Assembly: GCF_003627965.1 (NCBI RefSeq)
Contig: NZ_RBWE01000001.1
Coordinates: 2,108,572 to 2,172,571, forward strand
Source of the DNA: Desulfofundulus salinus
GTDB lineage: Bacteria; Bacillota; Desulfotomaculia; Desulfotomaculales; Desulfovirgulaceae
Direction: 5' to 3'
DNA: 64,000 nucleotides
Part shown: positions 27,365 to 36,301 of the stretch, piece by piece
Position numbering within the stretch: position 1 is the first letter of the stretch
Layout of the letters: each line of letters starts with the position of its first letter
Notes under the pieces: model-generated
Seen by the model: the letters and a program-made list of their open reading frames with translations, nothing else
The model's database searches: none
What the model was told of the DNA's origin: nothing
Translations under genes and position numbers: made by a program

Positions 27365-28064
27365 GGTTATCCCTCCTTGGGTTTTGTCTTGGTCCAAAAA
27401 TGGCGCTACCTACCCGAATTATATTTGCCCCTTCTTCTACAGCCACCGTAAAATCGTTGCTCATGCCCATAGACAGGAAATCCAGCGGTATCCCCGGCAG
27501 CTCCTGTTTCAACCAGCCGACCATTTGATACAATTCTCGAAAAACCGGCCTTACCTCTTCGGGATCCGGGACCAGGGGAGCAATGGTCATTAATCCACGC
27601 ACGCAGATACCGGGAAGCTCCGCCACCCCGGCAATAAAGTTCCTCACCTCCGCGGGGGGTAAACCGTATTTGGTTTGTTCCCCGGATATATTTACCTGCA
27701 CCAGCACTTCCACCGTTAAACCCTGTTCCTGTGCCCGGCGGCTGATTTCCCGGGCCAGGCGCCAGCTATCCAGGGAATGGATCAGCCGGACCTTATCCAC
27801 AATATATTTAACCTTATTGGTTTGTAAATGGCCGATAAGGTGCCATTCCACATCAACCGGCAGCTGGGGGTGTTTGACCACCAGTTCCTGTACCCGGTTC
27901 TCCCCAAAGGCATTTATTCCTGCTGCCAGCGCTTCCCGCATAATGTCGACGGAAACATTTTTGGTCACTGCTACCAGCTTAACCGAGCCAGGATCCCGGC
28001 CGGCCTTTTTAGCCGCTTTTGTGACCTGCTCAATTACATGAGAAAGGTTTTCCCTGACTCCCAA
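27342..28064 (-). CDS. yggS: YggS/PLPBP family pyridoxal-phosphate homeostasis protein
   Basis: A 240-residue PLP-binding protein of the YggS/YlmE/PROSC family. The PLP lysine lies in KLVAVTKNVS near residue 33, and the conserved HLIGHLQTNK and MGMSNDF segments are present. The family keeps vitamin B6 and amino-acid pools balanced and has no known catalytic turnover. It is normally directly upstream of sepF, as here. Confidence 0.95.
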   Translation of the reverse strand: MGVRENLSHVIEQVTKAAKKAGRDPGSVKLVAVTKNVSVDIMREALAAGINAFGENRVQELVVKHPQLPVDVEWHLIGHLQTNKVKYIVDKVRLIHSLDSWRLAREISRRAQEQGLTVEVLVQVNISGEQTKYGLPPAEVRNFIAGVAELPGICVRGLMTIAPLVPDPEEVRPVFRELYQMVGWLKQELPGIPLDFLSMGMSNDFTVAVEEGANIIRVGSAIFGPRQNPRRDNHGEKTGG

Positions 28065-28082
28065 TATCTTTCCCCCCAGCTC

Positions 28083-29009
28083 TCATTCCAGCCTGTCTCC
28101 CTCCCGGACCCAGAAAGGGTTGGTCACATAACGGATACGGGTAGATAGACCCTGGCCGGAAATGACCACCCGTCCTGACGTTTCGCCCAGAACCTGAACG
28201 GGCATCCAGGTGGCCCGGCGCCGGGAAATAACATAGATACCGGGTTGCCCGCCCCGCTCCACAACCGCCCGGGGAGGAACCATAAAACCGGCCACTTCTC
28301 CCGCCACCAGCTCCAGCTGGACATGGCGCTGGTGGACCAGAACGCCTGGATAAGCGGGTAAAAGAAAGAGCATTTCCTCGCCGGTAATTTTCTCTAAACG
28401 CATACGTATCTGCTGTCCCTGCCACAGGGCAACCACTGACTGCCCGGTGGTCCACTTTGCGGGAATAGCTGGTTCCCATGGGATGCGACACCAGTACCAC
28501 ATCCCGGACAGGTTATCCACCAGCTTACCTACCGGCTGCCCTTTTTCCACCCGGTCACCCGTAGCGGGGGAAGAGGACTTTGCCCCCAGTTTTTCCACGG
28601 CTTCCATTTCTAATGCATTTCCAGGTCGTAAAACCCTTTCCATTCCATCAATATGGTTGCAAAAAACTCCCCCCCGGGGTGCATAGACAACCACCTTTTC
28701 CTCACCGGTACCGCTATTGACCAGCAGAACTTCGGCCACCGCCGCCCCGGCCCGCACCCGCTGCCCATCACCCACCAGCAACCTTAACTGACCCCGCCCG
28801 GGTGAAGATAACAGTTGCTCCTCTTTAATCAGCCAGCCGGAAGTGGTAATGGTGCGGGAAATTTGGCCCTCCTCCAACCATTCGATCTTGACCATGCGGC
28901 TCTCGACCAGGTACCAGGCCCGGTTGGCCAGCCACCAGAGGAAAAAAAGAACCACCAGGGAAAGAATAACCCGGGGGAAATATCTACTGTCCCTGAACAG
29001 GGAGATCAA
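28083..29009 (-). CDS. HlyD-like membrane-anchored protein
   Basis: A 308-residue protein with one N-terminal membrane segment (about residues 13-31, VILSLVVLFFLWWLANRAW) and an extracytoplasmic part with two biotinyl-lipoyl-like halves and a beta-barrel, the arrangement of HlyD/periplasmic adaptor proteins. No ABC transporter is next to it. Its fixed place before yggS-sepF in Peptococcaceae suggests an envelope role, but no specific function is known. The start at 29009 is a TTG. Confidence 0.75.
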   Translation of the reverse strand: MISLFRDSRYFPRVILSLVVLFFLWWLANRAWYLVESRMVKIEWLEEGQISRTITTSGWLIKEEQLLSSPGRGQLRLLVGDGQRVRAGAAVAEVLLVNSGTGEEKVVVYAPRGGVFCNHIDGMERVLRPGNALEMEAVEKLGAKSSSPATGDRVEKGQPVGKLVDNLSGMWYWCRIPWEPAIPAKWTTGQSVVALWQGQQIRMRLEKITGEEMLFLLPAYPGVLVHQRHVQLELVAGEVAGFMVPPRAVVERGGQPGIYVISRRRATWMPVQVLGETSGRVVISGQGLSTRIRYVTNPFWVREGDRLE

Positions 29010-29082
29010 CCCCCGTCATGTGGCACCATCAAGCAGTGATACGTAACTTGTCCTATTCGACGGTTCACGGTACAAATCCTGC

Positions 29083-29112
29083 GATAAAAGCGCCGGGAAC
29101 CGGGCGCCTGGT
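29083..29112 (-). terminator. Probable terminator after phoU
   Basis: On the minus strand GCGCC...GGCGC forms a short GC-rich hairpin followed by TTTTATC, directly after the phoU stop. Confidence 0.5.
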
Positions 29113-29120
29113 TAAAAAAA

Positions 29121-29786
29121 TTAGTTCAGCTCCCGGCGTTCACCCGTGACCAGATAGATAACCGCTTCCCCGATGTTGGTAGCGTGATCGGCAATCCTTT
29201 CCAAATAGCGACTGACATAAAGAAGGTAGGCTGACTGCATCACCGTTTTGGGATTCTCCATCATGCCGTTGATCAGTTCCCGGAACACTTTGGCAAAGAT
29301 ATAATCCACTTCATCATCCAGGGCACACATCTCCCTGGCCTTTTGGACATCACCGTTAACATAGGCGTCCAGTCCATCTTTGACCATCTGCTGGGCCAGC
29401 CGTCCCATTTGGGGGATATATTCCAGGCATTTTACCGTCAAAGGCTGCCCGCTTAAACACATGGTGGCCCGGGCAATGTCCACCGCATGATCGGCCATCC
29501 GCTCCAGGCTCAAGAGGATTTTGATCCCGGTGATGGCCACCCGCAAATCCCGGGCAATGGGTTGCTGGGTGGCAATTAACTTGACGCATTTATCTTCAAT
29601 TTCCAGATAAAGTTCGTCTATCATCTCATCGCCCATGATTACCTGGGCCGCCCCGGCCACGTCGAGCTTGACCAGGGATTGCACCGCATCATAAATGGCC
29701 TGTTCCACCAGACTGGCCATGCGCAGGATATCCTGCTGGAGCTCGGCCAGTGCTTTATCAAAGGAAGAACGGGGACTCACCGTCAT
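29121..29786 (-). CDS. phoU: Phosphate signalling protein PhoU
   Basis: A 221-residue all-helical PhoU with its two repeated three-helix bundles. Each has an acidic metal-binding signature: GDEMIDELYLEIE near residue 52, and LDDEVDYIF near 155; LERMADHAVDIA and LERIADHATNIGEAV are the paired E-R-x-A-D-H motifs. It tunes phosphate uptake and the PhoR kinase. It follows pstB by 70 bp and is presumably co-transcribed from the Pho-box region upstream of pstB. Confidence 0.97.
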   Translation of the reverse strand: MTVSPRSSFDKALAELQQDILRMASLVEQAIYDAVQSLVKLDVAGAAQVIMGDEMIDELYLEIEDKCVKLIATQQPIARDLRVAITGIKILLSLERMADHAVDIARATMCLSGQPLTVKCLEYIPQMGRLAQQMVKDGLDAYVNGDVQKAREMCALDDEVDYIFAKVFRELINGMMENPKTVMQSAYLLYVSRYLERIADHATNIGEAVIYLVTGERRELN

Positions 29787-29856
29787 CCCTCCCTAAAGAG
29801 TCGTTTGCTTTCATCCTATGCGCCACCAGTTACGGGGGACCGGCCAGAGCGAATTA

Positions 29857-30618
29857 TTAACCGAACCGGCCGGTAATGTAATCTTCGGTTCGCTGATCTT
29901 TAGGACGGGTAAAGATTTCATCGGTCGTCCCCCATTCCACCAGTTCGCCGTTTAAAAAATAAGCGGTAATGTCTGAAACCCGGGCGGCCTGCTGCATATT
30001 ATGGGTCACAATCACAATGGTGTAATCTTTTTTTAGCACCTGGATTAGTTCTTCTATTTTAAGGGTGGAAATGGGATCCAGAGCAGAACTGGGTTCGTCC
30101 ATCAGTAACACTTCCGGTTCTACCGCCAGGAGACGGGCAATGCACAGGCGTTGCTGCTGGCCCCCGGAAAGGCCCAGGGCCGATTTAAATAAGCGGTCCT
30201 GCACCTCATCCCACAGGGCCGCGTCCCGCAGGCTCCTTTCCACAATTTCGTCCAACAGCCGTTTATTCTTGATACCGTGAACCCTTGGACCGTAAGCCAC
30301 GTTATCATAAACCGACATGGGAAAGGGGTTCGGACGCTGGAAGACCATCCCGACCCGTTTGCGCAGGTAAACCACATCCACATCGGGGGCGTAGATATCC
30401 TGACCGTCCAGTAAAACCGTTCCCTCTATCCGTACTCCCTCAATAAGATCGTTCATCCGGTTTAAAGTACGCAAAAAGGTTGACTTACCGCAACCGGAAG
30501 GACCAATAAGGGCAGTGATTTTGTTGGCCTTTATGTCCAAATTAATATTTTTTAGGGCGTGAAAATCTTTATAATAAAGGTTCAGATCTTTAACGGCAAT
30601 TTTTACGTAGTCCTCCAT
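29857..30618 (-). CDS. pstB: Phosphate ABC transporter ATP-binding protein PstB
   Basis: A 253-residue ATPase with Walker [10 protein letters not shown], signature LSGGQQQR, Walker [13 protein letters not shown] and the switch His in VIVTHNM. It energises PstSCA-mediated phosphate import. The usual pstS, pstC and pstA genes are not next to it: phoR ends only about 95 bp upstream. The missing parts must be elsewhere in the genome or lost. Confidence 0.97.
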   Translation of the reverse strand: MEDYVKIAVKDLNLYYKDFHALKNINLDIKANKITALIGPSGCGKSTFLRTLNRMNDLIEGVRIEGTVLLDGQDIYAPDVDVVYLRKRVGMVFQRPNPFPMSVYDNVAYGPRVHGIKNKRLLDEIVERSLRDAALWDEVQDRLFKSALGLSGGQQQRLCIARLLAVEPEVLLMDEPSSALDPISTLKIEELIQVLKKDYTIVIVTHNMQQAARVSDITAYFLNGELVEWGTTDEIFTRPKDQRTEDYITGRFG

Positions 30619-30678
30619 CGGGCACCCCCCTGAAAATATCCTCTCTTTTTATCATTGTGGCCCATTCTAACAAAGGAA

Positions 30679-30706
30679 TGTTAATCGTGGTTAACAAAAA
30701 GGTTAA
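30679..30706 (-). promoter_or_regulatory. Candidate PhoP-binding site (Pho box) upstream of pstB
   Basis: On the minus strand TTAACC, TTAACC and TTAACA follow each other at about helical spacing (12 and 10 bp start to start), matching the TT(A/C)ACA tandem repeats bound by Bacillus-type PhoP. It sits about 60-90 bp before the pstB start, next to genes for a PhoP-PhoR pair. Confidence 0.65.
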
Positions 30707-30713
30707 TTTTTGA

Positions 30714-32105
30714 TTAAGGAGACGCCGGTTCAGCCAGGGGCAGGGTGAAGTAAAACAAACTTCCCTTGCCAGGGGTGCTTTCCACCTCAATCTTGCCGCC
30801 ATGGGCGCGGATAATATGTTTCACAATGGCTAGGCCGATGCCAAAACCCCCCAGTTCCCGGGAACGGGCCTTATCCACGCGGTAGAAACGTTCAAAAATA
30901 CGGGGCAGGCTTTCGGCAGGAATGCCAATGCCCGTGTCTTCTACCTCTACCCGCAACTCATCCTCCAGCACCATGGCCCGAATGGTTATGCTACCCCGGG
31001 GCGGTGTATATTTAATGGCGTTGTCCAGCAAATTAATTAACACCTGAGCCAGCATATCGGGATCCCCATATACGCTGGGCAAATCCCGGGGCACTTCCAG
31101 GGAAAGGGTGAGCTCTTTCTCCTTTGCCTGCGGGCGAAACAGGGAGGCCACACGGTTGATGATGTCTACCATATTCACCGGCTGCCAGCGGTGCACCACC
31201 CGCCGTTCCTCAATCTTGGAGAGATCCAGCAAATCATCAACCAGGCGGCTCAGGCGTTCGGTTTCCTGGCCCATTATTTCCAAGAACTGGCGGGTAGTTT
31301 TAGGATCATTCATGGCCCCATCCAGAAGGGTTTCCAAAAAACCCTTGATGGAAGTGAGGGGAGTACGCAATTCATGGGAAACATTGGCCACAAACTCCGT
31401 GCGCATCTGTTCCAGCTTTTTGCGTTCGGTGACATCCCGCAGGACGACCACCACTCCCCCGGTTTCCCGTCCGGAGCCTTTTAAAGGGGTGGCATGGAGG
31501 CGGAAAATGCGGGGGTCGGGGCCGGCCCCGAAAATTTTCACTTCCTCGCTGGTGGGTTTTTGCGTCTCCAGCGCCTTGCACAAAAGGCGCTCCACGTCAT
31601 AGTTGCGAATAACTCCCAGGATTTTTTTCCCAAGACAGGTTTCCTGCCGCAGGTCAAATATTTCCTGGACCACCGGGTTTATGAGCAGCACCCGCCCCTC
31701 CCGGTCCAGGGCAATTACCCCGTCGGCCATGCTGTCCAGAATGGCGCGGGCCCGGTTCCTTTCCTCGGTGATCAGGGCAATAGTGCTCCGCAGTTGACGG
31801 GCCATGTCATTAATGCTGCGGGCCAGTTCCCCTATTTCATCCTGTGTATAAATACGCAGTTCCCGGTCCAGGTTGCCCCGGGCCATATCCCTGGCCGCAG
31901 CAATGATTTCATTCAACGGTCCGATGACCCTTTGGTATAAAAGCCAGGCCAGTATTACCGATAGGGGCAGGATAATAAATAAAGCGCCGACCACGCTCAG
32001 TTTTTTAGCGGCATACAGTTGCAAAAGGGCAAAAAAGATGACCATTAAGAAAAAATAACTGACCACCGGCCGCCAGGAAATACCCCGCAGGAAATTAAGC
32101 TTCAC
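30714..32105 (-). CDS. phoR: Sensor histidine kinase PhoR
   Basis: A 463-residue kinase. Two close membrane segments (about residues 12-31 and 37-57) leave almost no extracytoplasmic loop; HAMP (about 58-110) and PAS (about 115-220) follow. The HisKA box is FVANVSHELRTPLTS with the phospho-acceptor His, and the ATPase has N, G1 (DTGIGIP) and G2 (GGFGIGLAI) boxes. The PhoR label comes from family resemblance and from pstB-phoU next to it. The lack of an external sensing domain suggests it reads the Pst/PhoU state. Confidence 0.92.
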   Translation of the reverse strand: MKLNFLRGISWRPVVSYFFLMVIFFALLQLYAAKKLSVVGALFIILPLSVILAWLLYQRVIGPLNEIIAAARDMARGNLDRELRIYTQDEIGELARSINDMARQLRSTIALITEERNRARAILDSMADGVIALDREGRVLLINPVVQEIFDLRQETCLGKKILGVIRNYDVERLLCKALETQKPTSEEVKIFGAGPDPRIFRLHATPLKGSGRETGGVVVVLRDVTERKKLEQMRTEFVANVSHELRTPLTSIKGFLETLLDGAMNDPKTTRQFLEIMGQETERLSRLVDDLLDLSKIEERRVVHRWQPVNMVDIINRVASLFRPQAKEKELTLSLEVPRDLPSVYGDPDMLAQVLINLLDNAIKYTPPRGSITIRAMVLEDELRVEVEDTGIGIPAESLPRIFERFYRVDKARSRELGGFGIGLAIVKHIIRAHGGKIEVESTPGKGSLFYFTLPLAEPASP

Positions 32106-32108
32106 CCC

Positions 32109-32819
32109 TTAAGGCACCTCCCGGAAGCGATAACCCACCCCACGCACCGTTTCAATATACTGGGGCGCGTTAGGCACCTGTTCCAGCTTTTGACGGATAT
32201 GACGGATATGCACATCCACCGTCCGGGAGTCCCCGGCATAATCGTAACCCCAGATTTGTTCCAGCAGGTATTCACGGGAAAAAACTTTTCCCGGCTCACT
32301 GGCCAGAAAACGCAGCAATTCAAATTCCTTTGGGGTTAGGTCCTGCTTAATGCCGTCCACGGTAACCAGGAAACGATCCTGGTCAATCACCAGCCGCCCG
32401 CGAACCAGCCTTCCCCCCGAGGGGCGAGCACCCCTGCCTTCGCCTTCCACGGACGCCCGGCGCAACCGGGCTTTGACCCGCGCCACCAGCTCCCGCGGGC
32501 TAAAAGGCTTGGTCACGTAGTCGTCGGCTCCCATTTCCAGACCCAGGACCTTATCCAGCTCCTCCCCCCGGGCACTGATCATGATCACCGGAATATGCCG
32601 GGTTTCGGCCTCCTGTTGTAAGGCGCGACAGACCGCCAGGCCATCCTGTCCCGGTAACATGACATCCAGGAGGATCAGGTCGGGCCGCTGGGAGCGCGCC
32701 ATTTCGATGGCGGTATTCCCGTCAGTGGCGGCTATTACCTGGTAACCTTCCTTTTCCAGGTTATAGCGGATCAACTCCACAATATGCTCTTCATCATCCA
32801 CAACCAGGATTTTAGCCAT
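32109..32819 (-). CDS. phoP: Response regulator PhoP (OmpR family)
   Basis: A 236-residue regulator. The receiver domain has the acidic pair DDEEH, phospho-acceptor Asp in LILLDVMLPG and Lys in DYVTKPFSP. The C-terminal winged helix has DLTPKEFELLRFL and DVHIRHIRQKLE, typical of OmpR/PhoB proteins. It is followed by phoR after 3 bp. The TTAAC-type repeats before pstB are its probable target. Confidence 0.94.
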   Translation of the reverse strand: MAKILVVDDEEHIVELIRYNLEKEGYQVIAATDGNTAIEMARSQRPDLILLDVMLPGQDGLAVCRALQQEAETRHIPVIMISARGEELDKVLGLEMGADDYVTKPFSPRELVARVKARLRRASVEGEGRGARPSGGRLVRGRLVIDQDRFLVTVDGIKQDLTPKEFELLRFLASEPGKVFSREYLLEQIWGYDYAGDSRTVDVHIRHIRQKLEQVPNAPQYIETVRGVGYRFREVP

Positions 32820-32844
32820 TTATTCGCCTCCTTTAAGCGACCGG

Positions 32845-33672
32845 TTAAGTTAACATGATCAGAGCCGCCATCCTCCCGGTACGGCCGCCACTCCCCCGGT
32901 AGGAAAAAAAGAGGTCCTGCCGGCAACAGGTGCACACACCAGCTACAAAAATGTTTTCCGGCCCAAGGCCAGCTTCCACCAGAACGCGCCGGTTAGCCTC
33001 CCAAAGATCCAGCTGCCATTTGCCGGACGGATTAGGAACAAATAGATCCTGCCAGAAGGGAAAGTGATCTTTAAACCGGTCAACTACGGGAGCATCCACT
33101 TCATAGCAACAGGGTCCAATGGAGGGGCCAATACCAGCCAGACAATCCCCGGGGCGGCTGCCAAAGAACCGGCCCATGGCCTCCACCGTTTTGGCCGCAA
33201 TGCCAAGGTACGTCCCCTTCCAACCGGCATGGGCCAGACCCACCACCCGCCGGACCGGATCCAGAAGGAAAACCGGCACGCAATCGGCATAGTAGCTGGA
33301 CAGGGGTACCAGGGGTTCCCCGGTAATCAGGGCATCGGTGGCGGGCAGGGCATCTTCCGCCGTCCGGGCCCCCCGGCCGCGGTGAGCCTTCCCGACCACC
33401 GCCACCCGGTCCCCGTGGACCTGCTGGCCGGCCACCAGGTGTCCGGGGTTCATTTCTAAAGCCCGGCAGGCCCGCTCCCGGTTGGTCAGCACATGGGCCT
33501 GGTCATCACCCACATGAAAGGCCATATTTAAAGTAGCGTATTCCCCGGTGCTGACACCGCCATGACGGGTGGTAAAGCCATGGCTCACCAAACCGGTGTC
33601 CAGGAAGGCTTCCCAGAGCAGGTACTTAACCGTCCCTCCTTCTTTCCACAGGTAGCCGGGCACGGAAATCAA
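32845..33672 (-). CDS. pgeF: Peptidoglycan editing factor PgeF (YlmD, multicopper-like)
   Basis: A 275-residue YfiH/YlmD-family protein with the metal-binding and active-site motifs QVHGD, SYYADCVPVFLLDP, GLAHAGWKGT and GPSIGPCCYEV, and the final CTCC...FFSYR. E. coli YfiH removes wrongly incorporated serine-containing peptidoglycan precursors; relatives are also called laccase-domain or purine nucleoside phosphorylase-like. In Firmicutes it lies in the ylm group, as here. Confidence 0.94.
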   Translation of the reverse strand: MISVPGYLWKEGGTVKYLLWEAFLDTGLVSHGFTTRHGGVSTGEYATLNMAFHVGDDQAHVLTNRERACRALEMNPGHLVAGQQVHGDRVAVVGKAHRGRGARTAEDALPATDALITGEPLVPLSSYYADCVPVFLLDPVRRVVGLAHAGWKGTYLGIAAKTVEAMGRFFGSRPGDCLAGIGPSIGPCCYEVDAPVVDRFKDHFPFWQDLFVPNPSGKWQLDLWEANRRVLVEAGLGPENIFVAGVCTCCRQDLFFSYRGSGGRTGRMAALIMLT

Positions 33673-33680
33673 TCCCTCCC

Positions 33681-33704
33681 AAAAAATCGGGAAAATCCCC
33701 GATT
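33681..33704 (-). terminator. Terminator after the beta-CASP RNase gene
   Basis: On the minus strand AATCGGG pairs with CCCGATT across a short loop, followed by six T residues. It separates the RNase gene from pgeF. Confidence 0.8.
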
Positions 33705-33746
33705 ACACCATAATTATATCGGTACGCCTTGTTTTAGGCAATGTAT

Positions 33747-35309
33747 TTAACTGGCCTGCTTTTGAATGGATGCCAGCAGGGCGTTCAAATGGTCCAGCTG
33801 TTCCACAATCTCCTGGTAATGCCCCCTGCCCAGACCACTGGCCAGCACATCCTGCAAACGGGCCGCCACCGCGGCATAGGCCCGGCGCAACTCCTCCTCG
33901 CCAACCGGTGAAGCCGGGGTAAGCTGCACTTCTTCCTCAAGCACGGGAATGTGCACGGAATAACCGTAACGGCGGGCAATATCCTGCGCCAGAACATTCA
34001 TGGAAGAAGGTTCCCCGTGCACCAGGAAAACCCGGGTAGGGGGTTTTTGCAAGTGTCCCAACCATTCCAGCAATTCTTCTTTATCCGCATGGGCAGAAAA
34101 ACTATCGATACTTCTGATGGCAGCCCGTACGGCCACTTCTTCCCCGTGAATGCGCACGTATTTTGCCCCGTCTTTTATCTTGCGGCCCTTGGTTCCAGGA
34201 GCCTGGTAACCAACAAAAAGAACGGTGCATTCGGGACGCCACAGGTTGTGGCGCAGGTGGTGCTTGATCCGGCCGGCCTCGCACATGCCGCTGGCCGCTA
34301 TGATGATGGCCCCGCTTTTAATTTTATTTAAAGCCATGGATTCTTCGGTGGTGCGGGTAAACTCCAGACCGGCCATGCTCAGGGGATTATTCCCCCGGGC
34401 TATAAGTTCCCGGGTCTCCTGGTCAAAATAAGGGGTATACTTTTTGAAAACTTCCGTGGCCGCCACGGCCATGGGGCTGTCAATATAAATCTTCATGGGC
34501 GGGAAACGGTTATTGATGATCAGGAGATTGAGATCATAAATCAAATCCTGGGTGCGTTCCACGGCAAAAGCGGGAATGATTAAATTGCCGCCCTTGCGAT
34601 AGGTCTCCCAGACAACATCGTGGAGTAAATTTAAATGATCTCCCTGGTCCGGGTGCAGGCGGTCGCCATAGGTGGACTCGATGAACACATAATCGGCATG
34701 GTCGATGGACGAGGGATCTTTAAGGAAGGGCTTGTTCTTTTTCCCTAAATCGCCGGTAAAAACCAGTTTAGTTTCTTGCTGCCCCTCCCTCACCGTAAGC
34801 TCCACCATGGCCGAGCCAAGGATGTGTCCCGCTTCCAAAAAGCGTACGCTGATCTCTTTGGTAAGATTCACCGTCTGGCCGTAATCGACTGGTTGAAAAA
34901 AATTCATGGCCCGGTTGGCGTCTTCAACGTTATAAATTGGTTCTATGAGCGGACGGTTGGCCCGGGCAGCCTTGCGGTTAAGCCTTTCTACCTCCATTTC
35001 CTGGATATGCCCGCTGTCGGGCAACATGACTGCACAGAGATCAATGGTAGCCGGGGTGGCCAGCACCTTGCCCCGAAAACCATGTTTCACCAGCTTGGGA
35101 ATTAAGCCGCTGTGATCAATATGGGCGTGGGTAAGCAAAACGTAATCTATGCTAAGGGGTGACACAGGGAAAGGCCGGTAGTTGCGCTCCCTTAACGCCC
35201 GCGGCCCCTGAAACATGCCGCAATCCACCATCAACCGGTTGGGCCCCACTTCTAAAAGGTAGCAGGAGCCCGTAACCGTTTGGGCAGCTCCCAGAAAACG
35301 AACGCGCAT
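33747..35309 (-). CDS. MBL-fold beta-CASP ribonuclease-like protein
   Basis: A 520-residue metallo-beta-lactamase protein with the beta-CASP insertion, similar to CPSF-73/YSH1-type RNA-processing nucleases. Metal ligands are visible in THAHIDHSG, in AGHILGS and in FTGDLG, and the beta-CASP motifs in IPAFAVERTQD, AASGMCEAGR and the late SFSAHADKEE. It probably cleaves RNA in the cytoplasm; its specific target is unknown. A C-terminal extension (about residues 450-520) is family-variable. It faces the fmdB gene on the other strand. Confidence 0.92.
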   Translation of the reverse strand: MRVRFLGAAQTVTGSCYLLEVGPNRLMVDCGMFQGPRALRERNYRPFPVSPLSIDYVLLTHAHIDHSGLIPKLVKHGFRGKVLATPATIDLCAVMLPDSGHIQEMEVERLNRKAARANRPLIEPIYNVEDANRAMNFFQPVDYGQTVNLTKEISVRFLEAGHILGSAMVELTVREGQQETKLVFTGDLGKKNKPFLKDPSSIDHADYVFIESTYGDRLHPDQGDHLNLLHDVVWETYRKGGNLIIPAFAVERTQDLIYDLNLLIINNRFPPMKIYIDSPMAVAATEVFKKYTPYFDQETRELIARGNNPLSMAGLEFTRTTEESMALNKIKSGAIIIAASGMCEAGRIKHHLRHNLWRPECTVLFVGYQAPGTKGRKIKDGAKYVRIHGEEVAVRAAIRSIDSFSAHADKEELLEWLGHLQKPPTRVFLVHGEPSSMNVLAQDIARRYGYSVHIPVLEEEVQLTPASPVGEEELRRAYAAVAARLQDVLASGLGRGHYQEIVEQLDHLNALLASIQKQAS

Positions 35310-35398
35310 GTAACCCCTCCTAATTACTGCAACTTAGATTTTTATTAATTCCCTTTCAACGAGGACAATCCCTTCTAACACAGTGAAAAAGGTCTTCC

Positions 35399-35451
35399 TT
35401 GACAGGTGCCGGTCCGCGGCGTAAGCTAAAAATAGCCGGGAAGTCCCGGCT
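35399..35451 (+). promoter_or_regulatory. Promoter and leader hairpin of fmdB
   Basis: TTGACA (35399-35404), 17 bp, TAAGCT (35422-35427). The short leader contains the perfect hairpin AGCCGGGA-AG-TCCCGGCT (35434-35451) just before the AAAGGGG ribosome-binding site, so translation may be modulated. Confidence 0.6.
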
Positions 35452-35477
35452 GTGAATGGGGAAAGGGGTGTTACGGA

Positions 35478-35708
35478 ATGCCTATTTATGAATTTCGCTG
35501 CAACACCTGCGGTCACCGCTTTGAAAAATTATGCTCACTGGGAGAAAGTGGTGAGCATCAGGTATGCCCGGTATGCCAGGCCACCGGCGCAAACCGGGTG
35601 ATGAGCAGCTTTGCCTCCCTGGGCAACCGGGATGCCGGCGGTAGCAGCAGTGGTGGCAGCAGCTGCGGCGGGTGCGCCGGGAAAAGCTGCGCTACCTGCG
35701 GACATTGA
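35478..35708 (+). CDS. FmdB-family zinc ribbon protein
   Basis: A 76-residue protein with the FmdB zinc ribbon: MPIYEFRCNTCGHRFE, then CPVCQ, giving a CxxC...CxxC metal site in the first 35 residues. The C-terminal tail is a glycine/serine-rich, cysteine-containing segment (SSCGGCAGKSCATCGH). The family is often called a regulatory protein, from the fmd formamidase system, without general proof. It is one of the very few plus-strand genes here and has its own promoter and terminator. Confidence 0.93.
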   Translation: MPIYEFRCNTCGHRFEKLCSLGESGEHQVCPVCQATGANRVMSSFASLGNRDAGGSSSGGSSCGGCAGKSCATCGH

Positions 35709-35733
35709 AAAAGGGGTTTTCAAACCCCTTTTT
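35708..35733. terminator. Bidirectional terminator between fmdB and nrdG
   Basis: AAAAAGGGGTTT and AAACCCCTTTTT form a perfect 12-bp stem with a 2-nt loop; the flanks give T-runs in both directions. It ends fmdB on the plus strand and nrdG on the minus strand. Confidence 0.92.
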
Positions 35734-35761
35734 CGCTATATGGGGGCCGGAATTCCGTCCA

Positions 35762-36277
35762 TTATCCAATCCTACCCCATGAAGCGATGACCACCCGGCC
35801 GCAGGCAAGGGAGGCGGGTACATCAATAATGCGCTGGTTGCTGGAACCGCGGAAGGGCAGTGCCGGATCCCTTTTTTCCTGGATATAGGGACCGTCCACA
35901 ATATAATCGGAAAGCTCCAGAAGCTCTTTTACCGCCCCATCCCTTTTGGCGAGCTCAAGGAGTTCCTCCCAGGTATAGCCCGTATAAGTAGTCACATCCC
36001 GGCCCAGGGCGCGAACCTGCCGGGCCAGATAAGCCAGGGCACCGGCCTGGGCAAAGGGCTCGCCCCCGGAAAGGGTTATCCCTTTTAAAAGGGGGTTTTT
36101 CTTTACCATGGCCAGAACTTCTTCCACCTCAACCGAGGTACCTCCGGCCGGATCCCAGGTATGGGGATTATGGCAGCCAGGACAGCGATGGGGGCAACCC
36201 TGGGCAAAGACCACCAGCCGCAGGCCCGGCCCGTCCACCACACTTTCCTTAATTATCCCGGCTACACGTAACAGCAT
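35762..36277 (-). CDS. nrdG: Anaerobic ribonucleotide reductase activating protein
   Basis: A 171-residue radical-SAM activase with the cluster motif CPHRCPGC (CxxxCxxC) near residues 28-35, the SAM segment LSGGEPF and a short C-terminal region, the normal NrdG size. It generates the glycyl radical on NrdD. I chose the ATG at 36277, with GGAGAGG upstream; the longer frame to 36301 has no site and abuts the nrdD stop. Confidence 0.95.
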   Translation of the reverse strand: MLLRVAGIIKESVVDGPGLRLVVFAQGCPHRCPGCHNPHTWDPAGGTSVEVEEVLAMVKKNPLLKGITLSGGEPFAQAGALAYLARQVRALGRDVTTYTGYTWEELLELAKRDGAVKELLELSDYIVDGPYIQEKRDPALPFRGSSNQRIIDVPASLACGRVVIASWGRIG

Positions 36278-36301
36278 AAATACCTCTCCTCGATAAAGCA
36301 T

